The translations under genes were made by a program, and so were the position numbers. From Streptomyces sp. Tu6071 (lineage in GTDB: Bacteria > Actinomycetota > Actinomycetes > Streptomycetales > Streptomycetaceae): a stretch of DNA of 64,000 bases. The notes under the pieces are model-generated. The model made no database searches. It saw only the letters and a program-made list of their open reading frames with translations, and had not been told where the DNA came from. This document shows positions 25,279 to 34,598 of this stretch, piece after piece (position 1 is the first letter of the stretch; every line of letters starts with the position of its first letter). The DNA is taken from positions 6,312,945-6,376,944 of the forward strand of contig NZ_CM001165.1 in the NCBI RefSeq assembly GCF_000213055.1, in the 5' to 3' direction.

Positions 25279-27102
25279 TCAGTCCGCCGCGCCGGGGCCC
25301 GCGCTCCCGCCGCGCCCCGACAGCCCGAGCGCCGTGCCGACGAGCCCGATGTGGCTGAACGCCTGCGGGAAGTTGCCGAGCTGCCGGCCCGTGCGCACGT
25401 CGTACTCCTCCGCGAGCAGCCCCACGTCGTTCGTGTACGAGAGCAACTGCCGGAAGAGCGCCTCCGCCTCCTTCGTGCGCCCCGCGAGGTGCAGCGCGTC
25501 GGCGAGCCAGAAGGAGCACACGAGGAAGGCGCCCTCCTCGCCCGGCAGCCCGTCCACCTCGCCCTGTCCCGGGCTGTAGCGCAGCAACAGCCCGCCTTCC
25601 GCGCCGAGTTCGTCGCGGACCGCCTCGATCGTGCCGAGCACGCGCGGGTCGTCGGGCGGCAGGAAGCCGGCGCGCGGGATGAGGAGGAGCGCCGCGTCGA
25701 GCCCCTGCGAGCCGTACGACTGCGTGAAGGTGTTCCGCACCGGGTCGTAGCCCTTCTCGCACACCTCGGCGTGGATCGCGTCCCGCATCCGCCGCCAGCG
25801 CGCGACGTCCCCGCCGAGCTCCGGCGTGGCCTCCATCGCCCTGACGGTGCGGTCGGCGGCCACCCAGGCCATGACCTTGGAGTGCACGAACTGGCGGCGC
25901 GGGCCCCGCACCTCCCACAGTCCCTCGTCGGGCTGCTGCCACGTCTTCTCCAGGTACTCCATGAGCTTGAGCTGGAGCTGCCAGGCGTGGTGCTTGGCGG
26001 GCAGGCCCGCGCGGTCGGCGAGGTAGAGCGAGTCGATGACCTCGCCGTAGACGTCGAGCTGGAGCTGGTGGGCGGCGTCGTTGCCGACGCGTACCGGCGC
26101 GGCGCCGTCGTAGCCGCTGAGCCAGGGCACCTCGAACTCGGGGATGCGCCGCTCGCCCCCGAGTCCGTACATGATCTGGAGCGTCGAGGGGTCGCCCGCG
26201 ACGGCGCGCAGCAGCCAGTCGCGCCAGGCGCGCGCCTCGTCGAGGTACCCGGCGGCGATCATCGCGCCGAGCGTGAGGGTCGAGTCCCGCAGCCAGCAGT
26301 AGCGGTAGTCCCAGTTGCGCACACCGCCCGGCGTCTCGGGCAGCGAGGTCGTGGGCGCGGCGACGATTCCGCCCGTCGGGGCGTAGGTGAGGGCCTTGAG
26401 GGTGATGAGGGAGCGGACCACGACCTCCCGGTACGGACCCTCGTACGCGCACTGCCCGACCCACGCGCGCCAGTCGGCGAGGCTCTCCTCCAGCGCCTTG
26501 TACGGGTCGATGAGCCGCGGGTGCTTCTTGTGCGAGGGGTACCAGGTGAGGACGAAGGCGACCTTCTCGCCCGCCGTGAGCGAGAACTCGGCGTGCGTGC
26601 TGAACTTCTCGCCCCAGCTGGGCACTTCGGGCTCGCTGCGCAGCCACACCGCGTCCGGCCCCGCGACGGCGACCCGGTGCCCGTCGACCTTGCGCATCCA
26701 CGGCACGATCGAGCCGTAGTCGAAGCGCAGCCGCAGCGTCGAGTGCATCGTCACCTCGCCGTCCAGGCACTCCACGATCCGGACGACGTCGGGCGCCTTG
26801 TCGCGCTGCGGCATGAAATCGGTGACGCGGACCGTGCCCCCGGGTGTCTCCCACACCGAGTCGAGGACGAGCGAGTCGGTCCGGTAGGCGCGGTGGGTGC
26901 AGTCGCCCTCGCCCTTCGGGGCGAGGAGCCAGTGCCCGTTCTCGTGCGAACCGACGAGGGCGGCGAAACAGGCCGCCGAATCGAAGCGGGGCAGGCACAG
27001 CCAGTCCATCGAGCCGTTGCGCCCGACGAGGGCCGCGGTCTGGTGATCGCCGATCAGGGCGTAGTTCTCGATGGGCTGGGTGTTCTCGGTACGTTGGGCC
27101 AC
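25279..27102 (-). CDS. Glycoside hydrolase family 15 (trehalase/glucoamylase-like)
   Basis: A cytoplasmic protein of about 607 residues with GH15 signatures. IENYALIGDHQTAALVGRNG opens the N-terminal domain. GIVAAPTTSLPE and NWDYRYCWLRDS mark the (alpha/alpha)6 barrel, and LLAEEYDVRTGRQLGNFPQAFSH holds the general-base glutamate near the C-terminus. Actinobacterial members hydrolyse trehalose or alpha-glucans. There is no signal peptide. GTG 27102 was chosen over 27135 as it leads directly into the domain; both remain possible. Confidence 0.87.
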   Translation of the reverse strand: MAQRTENTQPIENYALIGDHQTAALVGRNGSMDWLCLPRFDSAACFAALVGSHENGHWLLAPKGEGDCTHRAYRTDSLVLDSVWETPGGTVRVTDFMPQRDKAPDVVRIVECLDGEVTMHSTLRLRFDYGSIVPWMRKVDGHRVAVAGPDAVWLRSEPEVPSWGEKFSTHAEFSLTAGEKVAFVLTWYPSHKKHPRLIDPYKALEESLADWRAWVGQCAYEGPYREVVVRSLITLKALTYAPTGGIVAAPTTSLPETPGGVRNWDYRYCWLRDSTLTLGAMIAAGYLDEARAWRDWLLRAVAGDPSTLQIMYGLGGERRIPEFEVPWLSGYDGAAPVRVGNDAAHQLQLDVYGEVIDSLYLADRAGLPAKHHAWQLQLKLMEYLEKTWQQPDEGLWEVRGPRRQFVHSKVMAWVAADRTVRAMEATPELGGDVARWRRMRDAIHAEVCEKGYDPVRNTFTQSYGSQGLDAALLLIPRAGFLPPDDPRVLGTIEAVRDELGAEGGLLLRYSPGQGEVDGLPGEEGAFLVCSFWLADALHLAGRTKEAEALFRQLLSYTNDVGLLAEEYDVRTGRQLGNFPQAFSHIGLVGTALGLSGRGGSAGPGAAD

Positions 27103-27181
27103 GGGAAGCGGCTTCCCCGCCGCCCGCGCGCCCAATCGAACGCACGCCCAAAAGGCCGCACGTCACACCGGGCCCCGGCGC

Positions 27182-27997
27182 TCAGACCCCCGCGGGCTCC
27201 GGCTCGGCCGCTTCCGCCTGCTCCGCCTCGCGCGCCGCCGCCTCGCGGTCGCGCCGCTCGCGCCGTACGAGAATCCACCAGCCGAGCGGGACGGCGGCCG
27301 AGAACATCCACCACTGCACCGCGTACGCCATGTGCGGGCCGATACCGCTGTGGTCGGGCTCGGCGAGGAGCTGCGGCGTGTGCCCGGAGGGCTTCGGGTC
27401 GATCTGCTCGATGTAGCCGCCGAGGACCTGCCGGTGCAGGCGCGCGCTCTCCTCCGCGCTGTCGATCAGCATGATCTGGCGCGGCGGCAGGTCCCTGAGG
27501 TTCTTGATGCCGCTCGCCGCGCTCGTCTCGTCGGCCTTGAGCCGCCCGGTGACGGTGACCTCGCCGGTGGGCGGCGCGGGGATCTTCGGGAACTCGGTCT
27601 GCGCGCCGTTCGCCGGAATCCAGCCCCGGTTGACGAGCAGCACCTTGCCGTCGCGCAGCACGAGCGGGGTGAGGACGTGGAAGCCGATCGAGCCGTCGTC
27701 GTTGGTACGGCGGCGGACGACGACCTCGTGCGCGGCGTCGAAGCGGCCCGTCCCCGTGACGCGGCGCCACACCTCGGGCGTCGGCACCGTGTGCCCGGGT
27801 GAGGTCAGCTCCTCGGCGGGCACGGGCGGGGCCTCGACCGCCGCCGTGATCCGCTCGTTCTGCGCGACCTTGTGCTCGTGACGGTGGAGCTGCCAGAAGC
27901 CCAGCTCGATCATCACGGGGATGAGGACGAGGCCGACCAGGGTGATGATCAGCCACTGCCACGACAACAGGAAGCGGTACACCCCATGAAGGTACAA
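27182..27997 (-). CDS. SURF1 family protein
   Basis: A 271-residue membrane protein with the SURF1 layout: an N-terminal helix (WLIITLVGLVLIPVMIELGF) directly followed by WQLHRHEHK, a periplasmic domain with VNRGWIPA, and a second helix near the C-terminus after GPHMAYAVQWW. SURF1 proteins assist assembly of heme-copper cytochrome c oxidase. The tail is Glu/Ala-rich. It stands alone between GH15 and the exonuclease gene. Confidence 0.9.
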   Translation of the reverse strand: MYLHGVYRFLLSWQWLIITLVGLVLIPVMIELGFWQLHRHEHKVAQNERITAAVEAPPVPAEELTSPGHTVPTPEVWRRVTGTGRFDAAHEVVVRRRTNDDGSIGFHVLTPLVLRDGKVLLVNRGWIPANGAQTEFPKIPAPPTGEVTVTGRLKADETSAASGIKNLRDLPPRQIMLIDSAEESARLHRQVLGGYIEQIDPKPSGHTPQLLAEPDHSGIGPHMAYAVQWWMFSAAVPLGWWILVRRERRDREAAAREAEQAEAAEPEPAGV

Positions 27998-28112
27998 CTC
28001 GCCCGACCTGTCCCCGGCGGGAGGGGTGGTGTGTCCGGGCGGAGGCGCGAGGGCGGGCGGGGCGTGGGGGCGGCGGGGGCGCGGGGGCGGCGGGGGCGCG
28101 GGGGCCTCCGGC

Positions 28113-29108
28113 TCAGCCCTCCACGCGCACCGCGGGCGCCACGTCCCGCAGGAGCTGCCCGAAGGCCGCCTCGTCGATCACCGGGGTGCCGTACTGCCGG
28201 GCGCGGACCGTCTTCGACGTGCCCGAGTCGGGGTCGTTGGTGACGAGCAGGCTCGTGAGCCGCGAGATGCTGCCCGCGACGTGCAGCCCCGCCTCCGTCG
28301 CCCGGTCCTCCAAGAGCTCGCGCTCCGTGGACGTGTCGCCCGAGAAGGCGATCCGCATCCCCTGCACGAGCGGCTGCCCGTCCTGCCAGCGGCCCGGGTT
28401 CGGGTACGGGCACGGGGGGCGCTTGCGCGAGGGGCGCCAGTTCCCCGCCGCCGGGCGGGACCCGTACTGGCCCCCGTACTGGCGGCCGATGGTGGGACGG
28501 GCCGGGCTGTCGGACCACTCGGTGAGCGGCCTGCACTCCAGGAGCGGCAGCCGTACGCCCCCGAGCGCCGCGGCCCGCAGGCTCGGCCGGAACGCCTCGG
28601 CGAGGACCCGCGCGTCGTCGAGCGCGTGGTGCGCGCGGCGCTGCTCGACGCCGAAGTGCGCGGCGAGCGTCTCCAGCTTGTGGTTCGGCAGCGGGAGCGC
28701 CAGCTCCTTGGCGAGCGCGATCGTGCACAGCCTGCGCCGCACGGGGGCCGTGATCCCCGCCCGCGCGTACTCGCGCGCGAGCATCGACCAGTCGAAGACC
28801 GCGTTGTGCGCGACGAGGACCCGGCCGTCGAGCCGCCGGGACAGCTCCTCGGCGATCTCGGGGAAGAGCGGCGCGCCCTCCAGGACCTCGCTCGTCAGGC
28901 CGTGTATCCACACCGGGCCCGGATCGCGCTCCGGGTTGACCAGCGTGTACCAGTGGTCCTCGACCTCGCCGCGCGCGTCCACGCGGTACACGGCGGCGGA
29001 GACGATCCGGTCGTCGCGGGCCAGACCGGTCGTCTCCACGTCGACCACCGCGTACCCCTCGGGGTAGGCGGACGGCCAGGAGGTGTCGGTCGTACGGTCT
29101 TCGAGCAT
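28113..29108 (-). CDS. DnaQ-like 3'-5' exonuclease with C-terminal BRCT domain
   Basis: A 331-residue protein. The DEDDh exonuclease domain has VVDVETTG (first Asp and Glu), LVAHNAVFDWSML (Asp) and HHALDDARVLAEAF (His and Asp). A linker rich in Arg/Pro/Gly/Tyr (about 210-235) with repeated QYG leads to a BRCT-like domain (MRIAFSGDTSTERELLEDRA, then LTSLLVTNDPDSGTSKTVRARQYGTPVI). It resembles polymerase III epsilon-like repair exonucleases. TATCCT lies 8 bases upstream of the ATG, suggesting a leaderless mRNA. Confidence 0.88.
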   Translation of the reverse strand: MLEDRTTDTSWPSAYPEGYAVVDVETTGLARDDRIVSAAVYRVDARGEVEDHWYTLVNPERDPGPVWIHGLTSEVLEGAPLFPEIAEELSRRLDGRVLVAHNAVFDWSMLAREYARAGITAPVRRRLCTIALAKELALPLPNHKLETLAAHFGVEQRRAHHALDDARVLAEAFRPSLRAAALGGVRLPLLECRPLTEWSDSPARPTIGRQYGGQYGSRPAAGNWRPSRKRPPCPYPNPGRWQDGQPLVQGMRIAFSGDTSTERELLEDRATEAGLHVAGSISRLTSLLVTNDPDSGTSKTVRARQYGTPVIDEAAFGQLLRDVAPAVRVEG

Positions 29109-29392
29109 GGTCACTGAGGATACGGGGCCGGTCCGACAGCGCCCGCGCCCCGGCCCCGGGCCCGTACCGAATCAGGCGCGATGTCCGGATTGCGTGCCGC
29201 ATCGCGCCGGACGCCCGTTCGCCGCGCGGTCGTACGGGAACTGGCGTGCGGTCAGCGGGAGCGCGGGCGACCGCCCCTGGGTGTGCGGCCGGGCGACCGC
29301 CATCGGGCGCGGCCGGACGGGGTCGCGCCACCAGGACACGGGGCGCCGCCGAAAAGCCCGCCGTGCGCCCCGCGGGATGTGAAGATCGCGCA

Positions 29393-30115
29393 ATGAGTGA
29401 CGGAGAGCGGGAAGGGCGCCACGAGGAGAGCCACGGCGGGGCGCTCGGCACCAGGCTCAACTGGCTGCGCGCCGGTGTGCTCGGCGCCAACGACGGCGTC
29501 GTCTCCACCGCCGGGCTCGTCGTCGGCGTCGCGGGCGCGAGCGCGGACCGGGGCACACTCCTGACCGCCGGACTCGCGGGTCTCCTCGCCGGGTCGATGT
29601 CGATGGCGGCGGGCGAGTACGTCTCGGTGAACACCCAGCGCGACGCCGAGAAGGCCGCGCTCGCCGTCGAGCGGCGCGAACTGCGCGAGGACCCGGAGGC
29701 CGAACTCGACGAACTCACCCGCCTCCTCGCCGCGCGCGGCCTGAGCCACGACGTCGCGCGCGAGGCCGCCGAACAGCTCACCGCGCGCGACGCGCTGCGC
29801 GCCCACGCCGACGTCGAACTCGGCATCGACCCGGACGCGCTCACCAACCCCTGGCACGCCGCCTGGGCGAGCTTCCTCTCCTTCACCGCGGGCGCCCTGC
29901 TCCCGCTCCTCGCCATCGTGCTGCCGCCCGCGAGCGCGCGCCTCGCCGTCACCGTCTGCTCCGTCCTCGCGGCGCTCGTCCTCACCGGCTGGGCCAGCGC
30001 CCGCCTCGGCGGCGCCCCGCCCGGCCGCGCGGTCGTGCGCAACGTGGCGGGCGGCGCGGCGGCGATGGCGATCACGTACGCGGTGGGGGCGCTGCTCGGG
30101 GCCGCGGGGGCGTGA
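29393..30115 (+). CDS. VIT1/CCC1 family iron/manganese transporter
   Basis: A 240-residue protein with about five membrane helices. The family opening RAGVLGANDGVVSTAGLVVG is followed by GLLAGSMSMAAGEYVSVNTQRDAEKAAL. A charged cytoplasmic segment (ERRELREDPEAELDEL) comes before the last helices, as in CCC1 proteins that move Fe2+ or Mn2+ out of the cytosol. The ribosome binding site is weak. It stands alone; no Fur or IdeR box was recognised. Confidence 0.87.
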   Translation: MSDGEREGRHEESHGGALGTRLNWLRAGVLGANDGVVSTAGLVVGVAGASADRGTLLTAGLAGLLAGSMSMAAGEYVSVNTQRDAEKAALAVERRELREDPEAELDELTRLLAARGLSHDVAREAAEQLTARDALRAHADVELGIDPDALTNPWHAAWASFLSFTAGALLPLLAIVLPPASARLAVTVCSVLAALVLTGWASARLGGAPPGRAVVRNVAGGAAAMAITYAVGALLGAAGA

Positions 30116-30206
30116 GCGGGCAGGGCGTACGGTGCGGGGGACCGAGGGCGCGCGGGGCCGGGGGAGTGGACCCCGCCTCCGTCGACTCCCTTGCGGCCAC
30201 CACGAC

Positions 30207-30269
30207 TTACCGCAAGTAATACTCGTCGGTAACGACCCCTGTTCAAGCACCGCGCGGCGGCCTTACCTT
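30207..30269 (+). promoter_or_regulatory. Promoter and candidate operator of the sterol desaturase gene
   Basis: TTCAAG (30242-30247) and TACCTT (30264-30269), 16 bases apart, are followed by six bases and the ATG, suggesting a leaderless mRNA. Just upstream, TTACCGCAAGTAA (30207-30219) is an inverted repeat TTAC-N5-GTAA, and TTACCG at 30207 also pairs with CGGTAA at 30227-30232. These look like a TetR- or MarR-type operator; the regulator is unknown. Confidence 0.45.
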
Positions 30270-30275
30270 GCCCGT

Positions 30276-31249
<974 letters not shown>

Positions 31250-31253
<4 letters not shown>

Positions 31254-31912
31254 CCCGCGTCCCGCTGCCCCTGCGCCTCTTCGCCCTCGCCGCTTGCGCC
31301 GACCTCCTCGCCCTTCTCCTCGACACCCGGTTCCACGCCTGGCCCGCGCACGCCGTCTGCAAGGCCCTGCTCCTGCCCCTCCTCGCCTGGTACGCGGTGC
31401 GCGCGGGCGCCCCCCGCTCCCTGCTCGCCGCGCTCGCCGCCGGATGGCTCGGCGATCTCCTCCTGCTCTCCCCGGCCGACCCCGCCTTCCTCGCGGGGAT
31501 GGCCGCCTTCGCCGCCGGGCACGTCTGCTACCTCGTCACCTTCCTGCGGCACGGCGCCACTCCACGCGCTCTGCCCGCCCGGCTCGTCGGCGCCGTCCTC
31601 GTCCTCGCCGCCGCGCTCCTCGTGCTGTGGCCGCGACTCCCGGCGGGGCTGCGGGTGCCGATGGCCGTGTACAGCGTGCTGCTCACGGCGACGGCGCTCG
31701 CGGCGCAGCGGTGCGGGACGCGCGCGGCGGCGGGCGGCGCGCTCTTCCTCGTCTCGGACCTGCTCATCGCGCTCGGCGCGGCAGACCTGACCCGCCCCGC
31801 GCCCGCCGACTTCTGGATCATGCTCACCTACGCGCTCGCTCAGTACCTGCTCGTCACCGGCATCTCGCGCGGCACGCCCGTCACCACCGGATCGGCAGCG
31901 GCAGCGCGGTGA
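31250..31912 (+). CDS. Lysoplasmalogenase (YhhN family)
   Basis: A 220-residue polytopic membrane protein of the YhhN/TMEM86 family. It has about eight short hydrophobic segments, with GWLGDLLLL and MAAFAAGHVCYLVTF early, GALFLVSDLLIALG late, and a final LTYALAQYLLVTG. Members cleave vinyl-ether lysophospholipids. It is translationally coupled to the sterol desaturase, suggesting a shared lipid-modification task. Its 3' end overlaps the convergent copD-like gene by 32 bp. Confidence 0.85.
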
Positions 31913-32834
31913 GCAGCGCCGACACGAGCACGACGAGGGCCAGGGCGAGGAGTTCGGCGCGCGCGGGCACGACCGCTCCGGCCGCCGCCCCGCCGTCTCC
32001 GCGCAGGCGCCGCCGCGCCCGCCAGGCGAGCGCGGCGACCCCGGCGACGAGCACGGTCTTCGCGAGGAGGACACGGCCGTAGGCGGTGTCGGTGAGCTGC
32101 CCGGCCACCGTGCCCGGCGGCATCCGGCGCAGGGTGCTCGCGATGCCCGTCGCGGTGAGCGCGGCGAGCAGGTACGCGGCCGTCCGCGCGTACCGCCCGA
32201 GCAGCCGCGCCCCCTCGGGGGCGGGCAGCCGGGGCACCGTCCGCACCACGGCGAGCAGCCCGCCCGCCCACAGGGCGGCGCAGCTCAGGTGGACGAAGGT
32301 GAGGAGGGAGCCGAGCCACGGCGTGGACGGCTCGGGGTGGGCGCGCACGGCTTCGGCGAGCACGACGAGCGCGAGCGGTACGGCGGCGAGCCCCCGGCGT
32401 CGCCCGAGCGCGCAGAGCCAGGCGGCCCCGAAGGCGTTCACCTCGAGCAGCGCGAGTTGCCCGTCCCCGCTCTGCGCGAGCGCGCCGGGATCGAGCGCGC
32501 TGAGGGAGCGGGGCAGCAGGTTCCCGGCGGCGACGACGACGGCGAGCCCGGAGGCGGCGAGGGTGCCGAGCAGGGCGGCGGCGGGCGCGAGGGGACGGGG
32601 GAGCGCGGGCCCGCGCCTCAGCCACACCTCCCCGGCCTGCACGCACAGGGCCACGAGCACGGCCCCGCGCAGCCACCCCACCTCCCGCACGGCCGGCGCG
32701 GCGGCCTCCCCGGTCCCGCGCAGGGCGAGGTCCGGCCCGAGCAGGGGCACGAGGAACGCCCCCACGAGCAGCAGCCCGAGGAACACCCCCGACCGCCGTA
32801 CGGCCCCCGCCCCGTCGTACGGCTCCGCGACCAC
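31881..32834 (-). CDS. CopD family copper transport/resistance membrane protein
   Basis: About 317 residues with eight hydrophobic segments. HLSCAALWAGGLLAVV and AYGRVLLAKTVLVAGVAALAWRARRR match the CopD/YcnJ core. No CopC domain is attached. The start is uncertain: GTG 32834 has AAGGGGG at good spacing, but in-frame starts at 32858 and 32894 exist. Confidence 0.8.
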   Translation of the reverse strand: MVAEPYDGAGAVRRSGVFLGLLLVGAFLVPLLGPDLALRGTGEAAAPAVREVGWLRGAVLVALCVQAGEVWLRRGPALPRPLAPAAALLGTLAASGLAVVVAAGNLLPRSLSALDPGALAQSGDGQLALLEVNAFGAAWLCALGRRRGLAAVPLALVVLAEAVRAHPEPSTPWLGSLLTFVHLSCAALWAGGLLAVVRTVPRLPAPEGARLLGRYARTAAYLLAALTATGIASTLRRMPPGTVAGQLTDTAYGRVLLAKTVLVAGVAALAWRARRRLRGDGGAAAGAVVPARAELLALALVVLVSALLTALPLPIRW

Positions 32835-33043
32835 GCCCGCCCCCTTGCCCGCACCCACCCGAGGATGTTCCCGGACGAACCGGACGCCCCGCAAGCGATG
32901 CGCCCGAAGTGCGGGGTACCGGAGCGGGGCGCCGCTCCACGCGTCGGCCGGAGCCCGGAAGAACGAACGGTCTCCCTCATCCTGGTTCCCGCCGCACCCC
33001 CGCCCCGTCTCACCTCCGCTCCCGCCTCACCCGCGCCCTCGCC

Positions 33044-34426
33044 TCACCCCCACTCCGCCGCGTCCGTCCCACTCGGCACCGACGCCCGTGCCCAGTCCGC
33101 CGGGCCGCCCTCGTACGAGAACGCCGGGAGCGCGTACCGCAGGCGGCCCCACTCGCTGTCGCGCTCCGCCGTGTGCTCCTCCGGCGGGGGCGGGACGGTG
33201 GCGGGGAGCGGGGCGCGGGGGCCGTCCAGGAGCCAGGCGGCGGTACGGGCCAGGGCGAGGCGGACGAGGCGGGAGCCACCCGTGCGGGTCTGCTCCGTCA
33301 GGGCGCGGAGCACTCCGGCCGCGAGGAGGTACCCCGTACCGTGGTCGAGCGCCTGGGCGGGCAGAGCCCCCGGGCGGCCCTCGCGGTTCGCCTCGACGGC
33401 CGCGATCCCCGTCGCCACCTGCACCAGGCTGTCGAAGCCGCGCCGCTGCCCCCACGGACCCGAGCGCCCCCACGCCGAGACCTGCGCGAGCACCAGCCCG
33501 GGGCGCCGCGCGGCGAGCCCGTCCGGCGTGAGCCCGAACCGCTCCAGGGCCCCGGGCCGGTAGCCGGTCACCACGACATCGGCCTCGGCGAGCAGTTCCT
33601 CGAAGCGCCGCAGCCCCGCGCAGTCGGCGAGGTCCAGCAGCGCGCTGTGCTTGCCGAGGCCCGTGTCGGTCTGCTGGTCGGCGAGTTCGGGCATCCCCGG
33701 CGGGTCGACGCGCAGGACGTCCGCGCCGAGCAGCGCGAGCGCGCGGGTCGCGACGGGGCCCGCGAGGACCCGCGTCAGATCGAGCACCCGTATCCCCGCG
33801 AGCGGCAGCCCGCCGCCCCGCGCACGGAACACGCGGCGGGGCGCGGCGTCGATGCGGCCCGCGCTCACGAGCGGCAGCGCCTCCAGGACCCTCGCCTGCG
33901 GCCCCGCGCGCCACTCCTCGGGCGCCCGCAGCGCCACGGCGAGACCCCCGGCCGCGTACACCGCCTCCTCGGTCTCCCGCGCCGCGCGCCGCCGCAGGAC
34001 GGCGGCGACCTCCTCGGGCCCGGCCCCCGCGCCGAGCCCGAGCGCCTTGAGCAACCGGGCTTCGTGGTGCGGGTAGTTGGCGTGCGTACGGACCCAGCCG
34101 TCCGCCGTGCGCCAGAACCGCGAGAGCGGCGCGAAGCTCTCGGGCGCGCGCCCCTCGACGCGCAGGAGCCGCTCGCTCGCGAAGGCGGCGGCCACGGCCC
34201 GGTCGTCGAGCCGTACGGCGGGTACGGCGGCCCCGTCCCGTACGGAGACGAGTTCGGCGGCGGCGAGCGCGCAGGCACCCGCGCACGCGGCGGCCAGCTC
34301 ACGGACCGGGAGGCGCGCGGCGAGTACGCCGGTGTCCTCGTGGCGGGTGACGCGGGCGAGCAGAGCGGGGTCGCCACTCAGTGCCGCCCAGGTGGAGGCG
34401 AGGCCGGGTGAGGCGGGAGTTTCCAT
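33044..34426 (-). CDS. CaiB/BaiF family (class III) CoA transferase
   Basis: A 460-residue protein with the family III layout, apparently as a tandem of two half-domains. The central motif is GGLPLAGIRVLDLTRVLAGPVATRALALLGADVLRVDPP; the catalytic aspartate is likely in LLDLADCAGLRRFEELLAEADVVV. An N-terminal half (about 1-230) shows weaker similarity. No CoA-thiolation partner gene is adjacent, so the acid substrate is unknown. A 13-bp palindrome (GGCACT-G-AGTGCC) lies at 34438-34450, 12 bp upstream of the ATG. Confidence 0.82.
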   Translation of the reverse strand: METPASPGLASTWAALSGDPALLARVTRHEDTGVLAARLPVRELAAACAGACALAAAELVSVRDGAAVPAVRLDDRAVAAAFASERLLRVEGRAPESFAPLSRFWRTADGWVRTHANYPHHEARLLKALGLGAGAGPEEVAAVLRRRAARETEEAVYAAGGLAVALRAPEEWRAGPQARVLEALPLVSAGRIDAAPRRVFRARGGGLPLAGIRVLDLTRVLAGPVATRALALLGADVLRVDPPGMPELADQQTDTGLGKHSALLDLADCAGLRRFEELLAEADVVVTGYRPGALERFGLTPDGLAARRPGLVLAQVSAWGRSGPWGQRRGFDSLVQVATGIAAVEANREGRPGALPAQALDHGTGYLLAAGVLRALTEQTRTGGSRLVRLALARTAAWLLDGPRAPLPATVPPPPEEHTAERDSEWGRLRYALPAFSYEGGPADWARASVPSGTDAAEWG

Positions 34427-34598
34427 AGGCGCCACTATGGCACTGAGTGCCACGCCGGGGAAGATATTCGCGGAGCGCGAAGGGGTGCGAGAGCGCGAAG
34501 GGGGTGGGGCCGCCCGCGAGAGCGTGAAGGGGCGGGGCCGCCCGCGAGAGGCCGCCCCGCCCCGAACCGGAAACCCGGGACCCCGTCCCGGAGACCGG

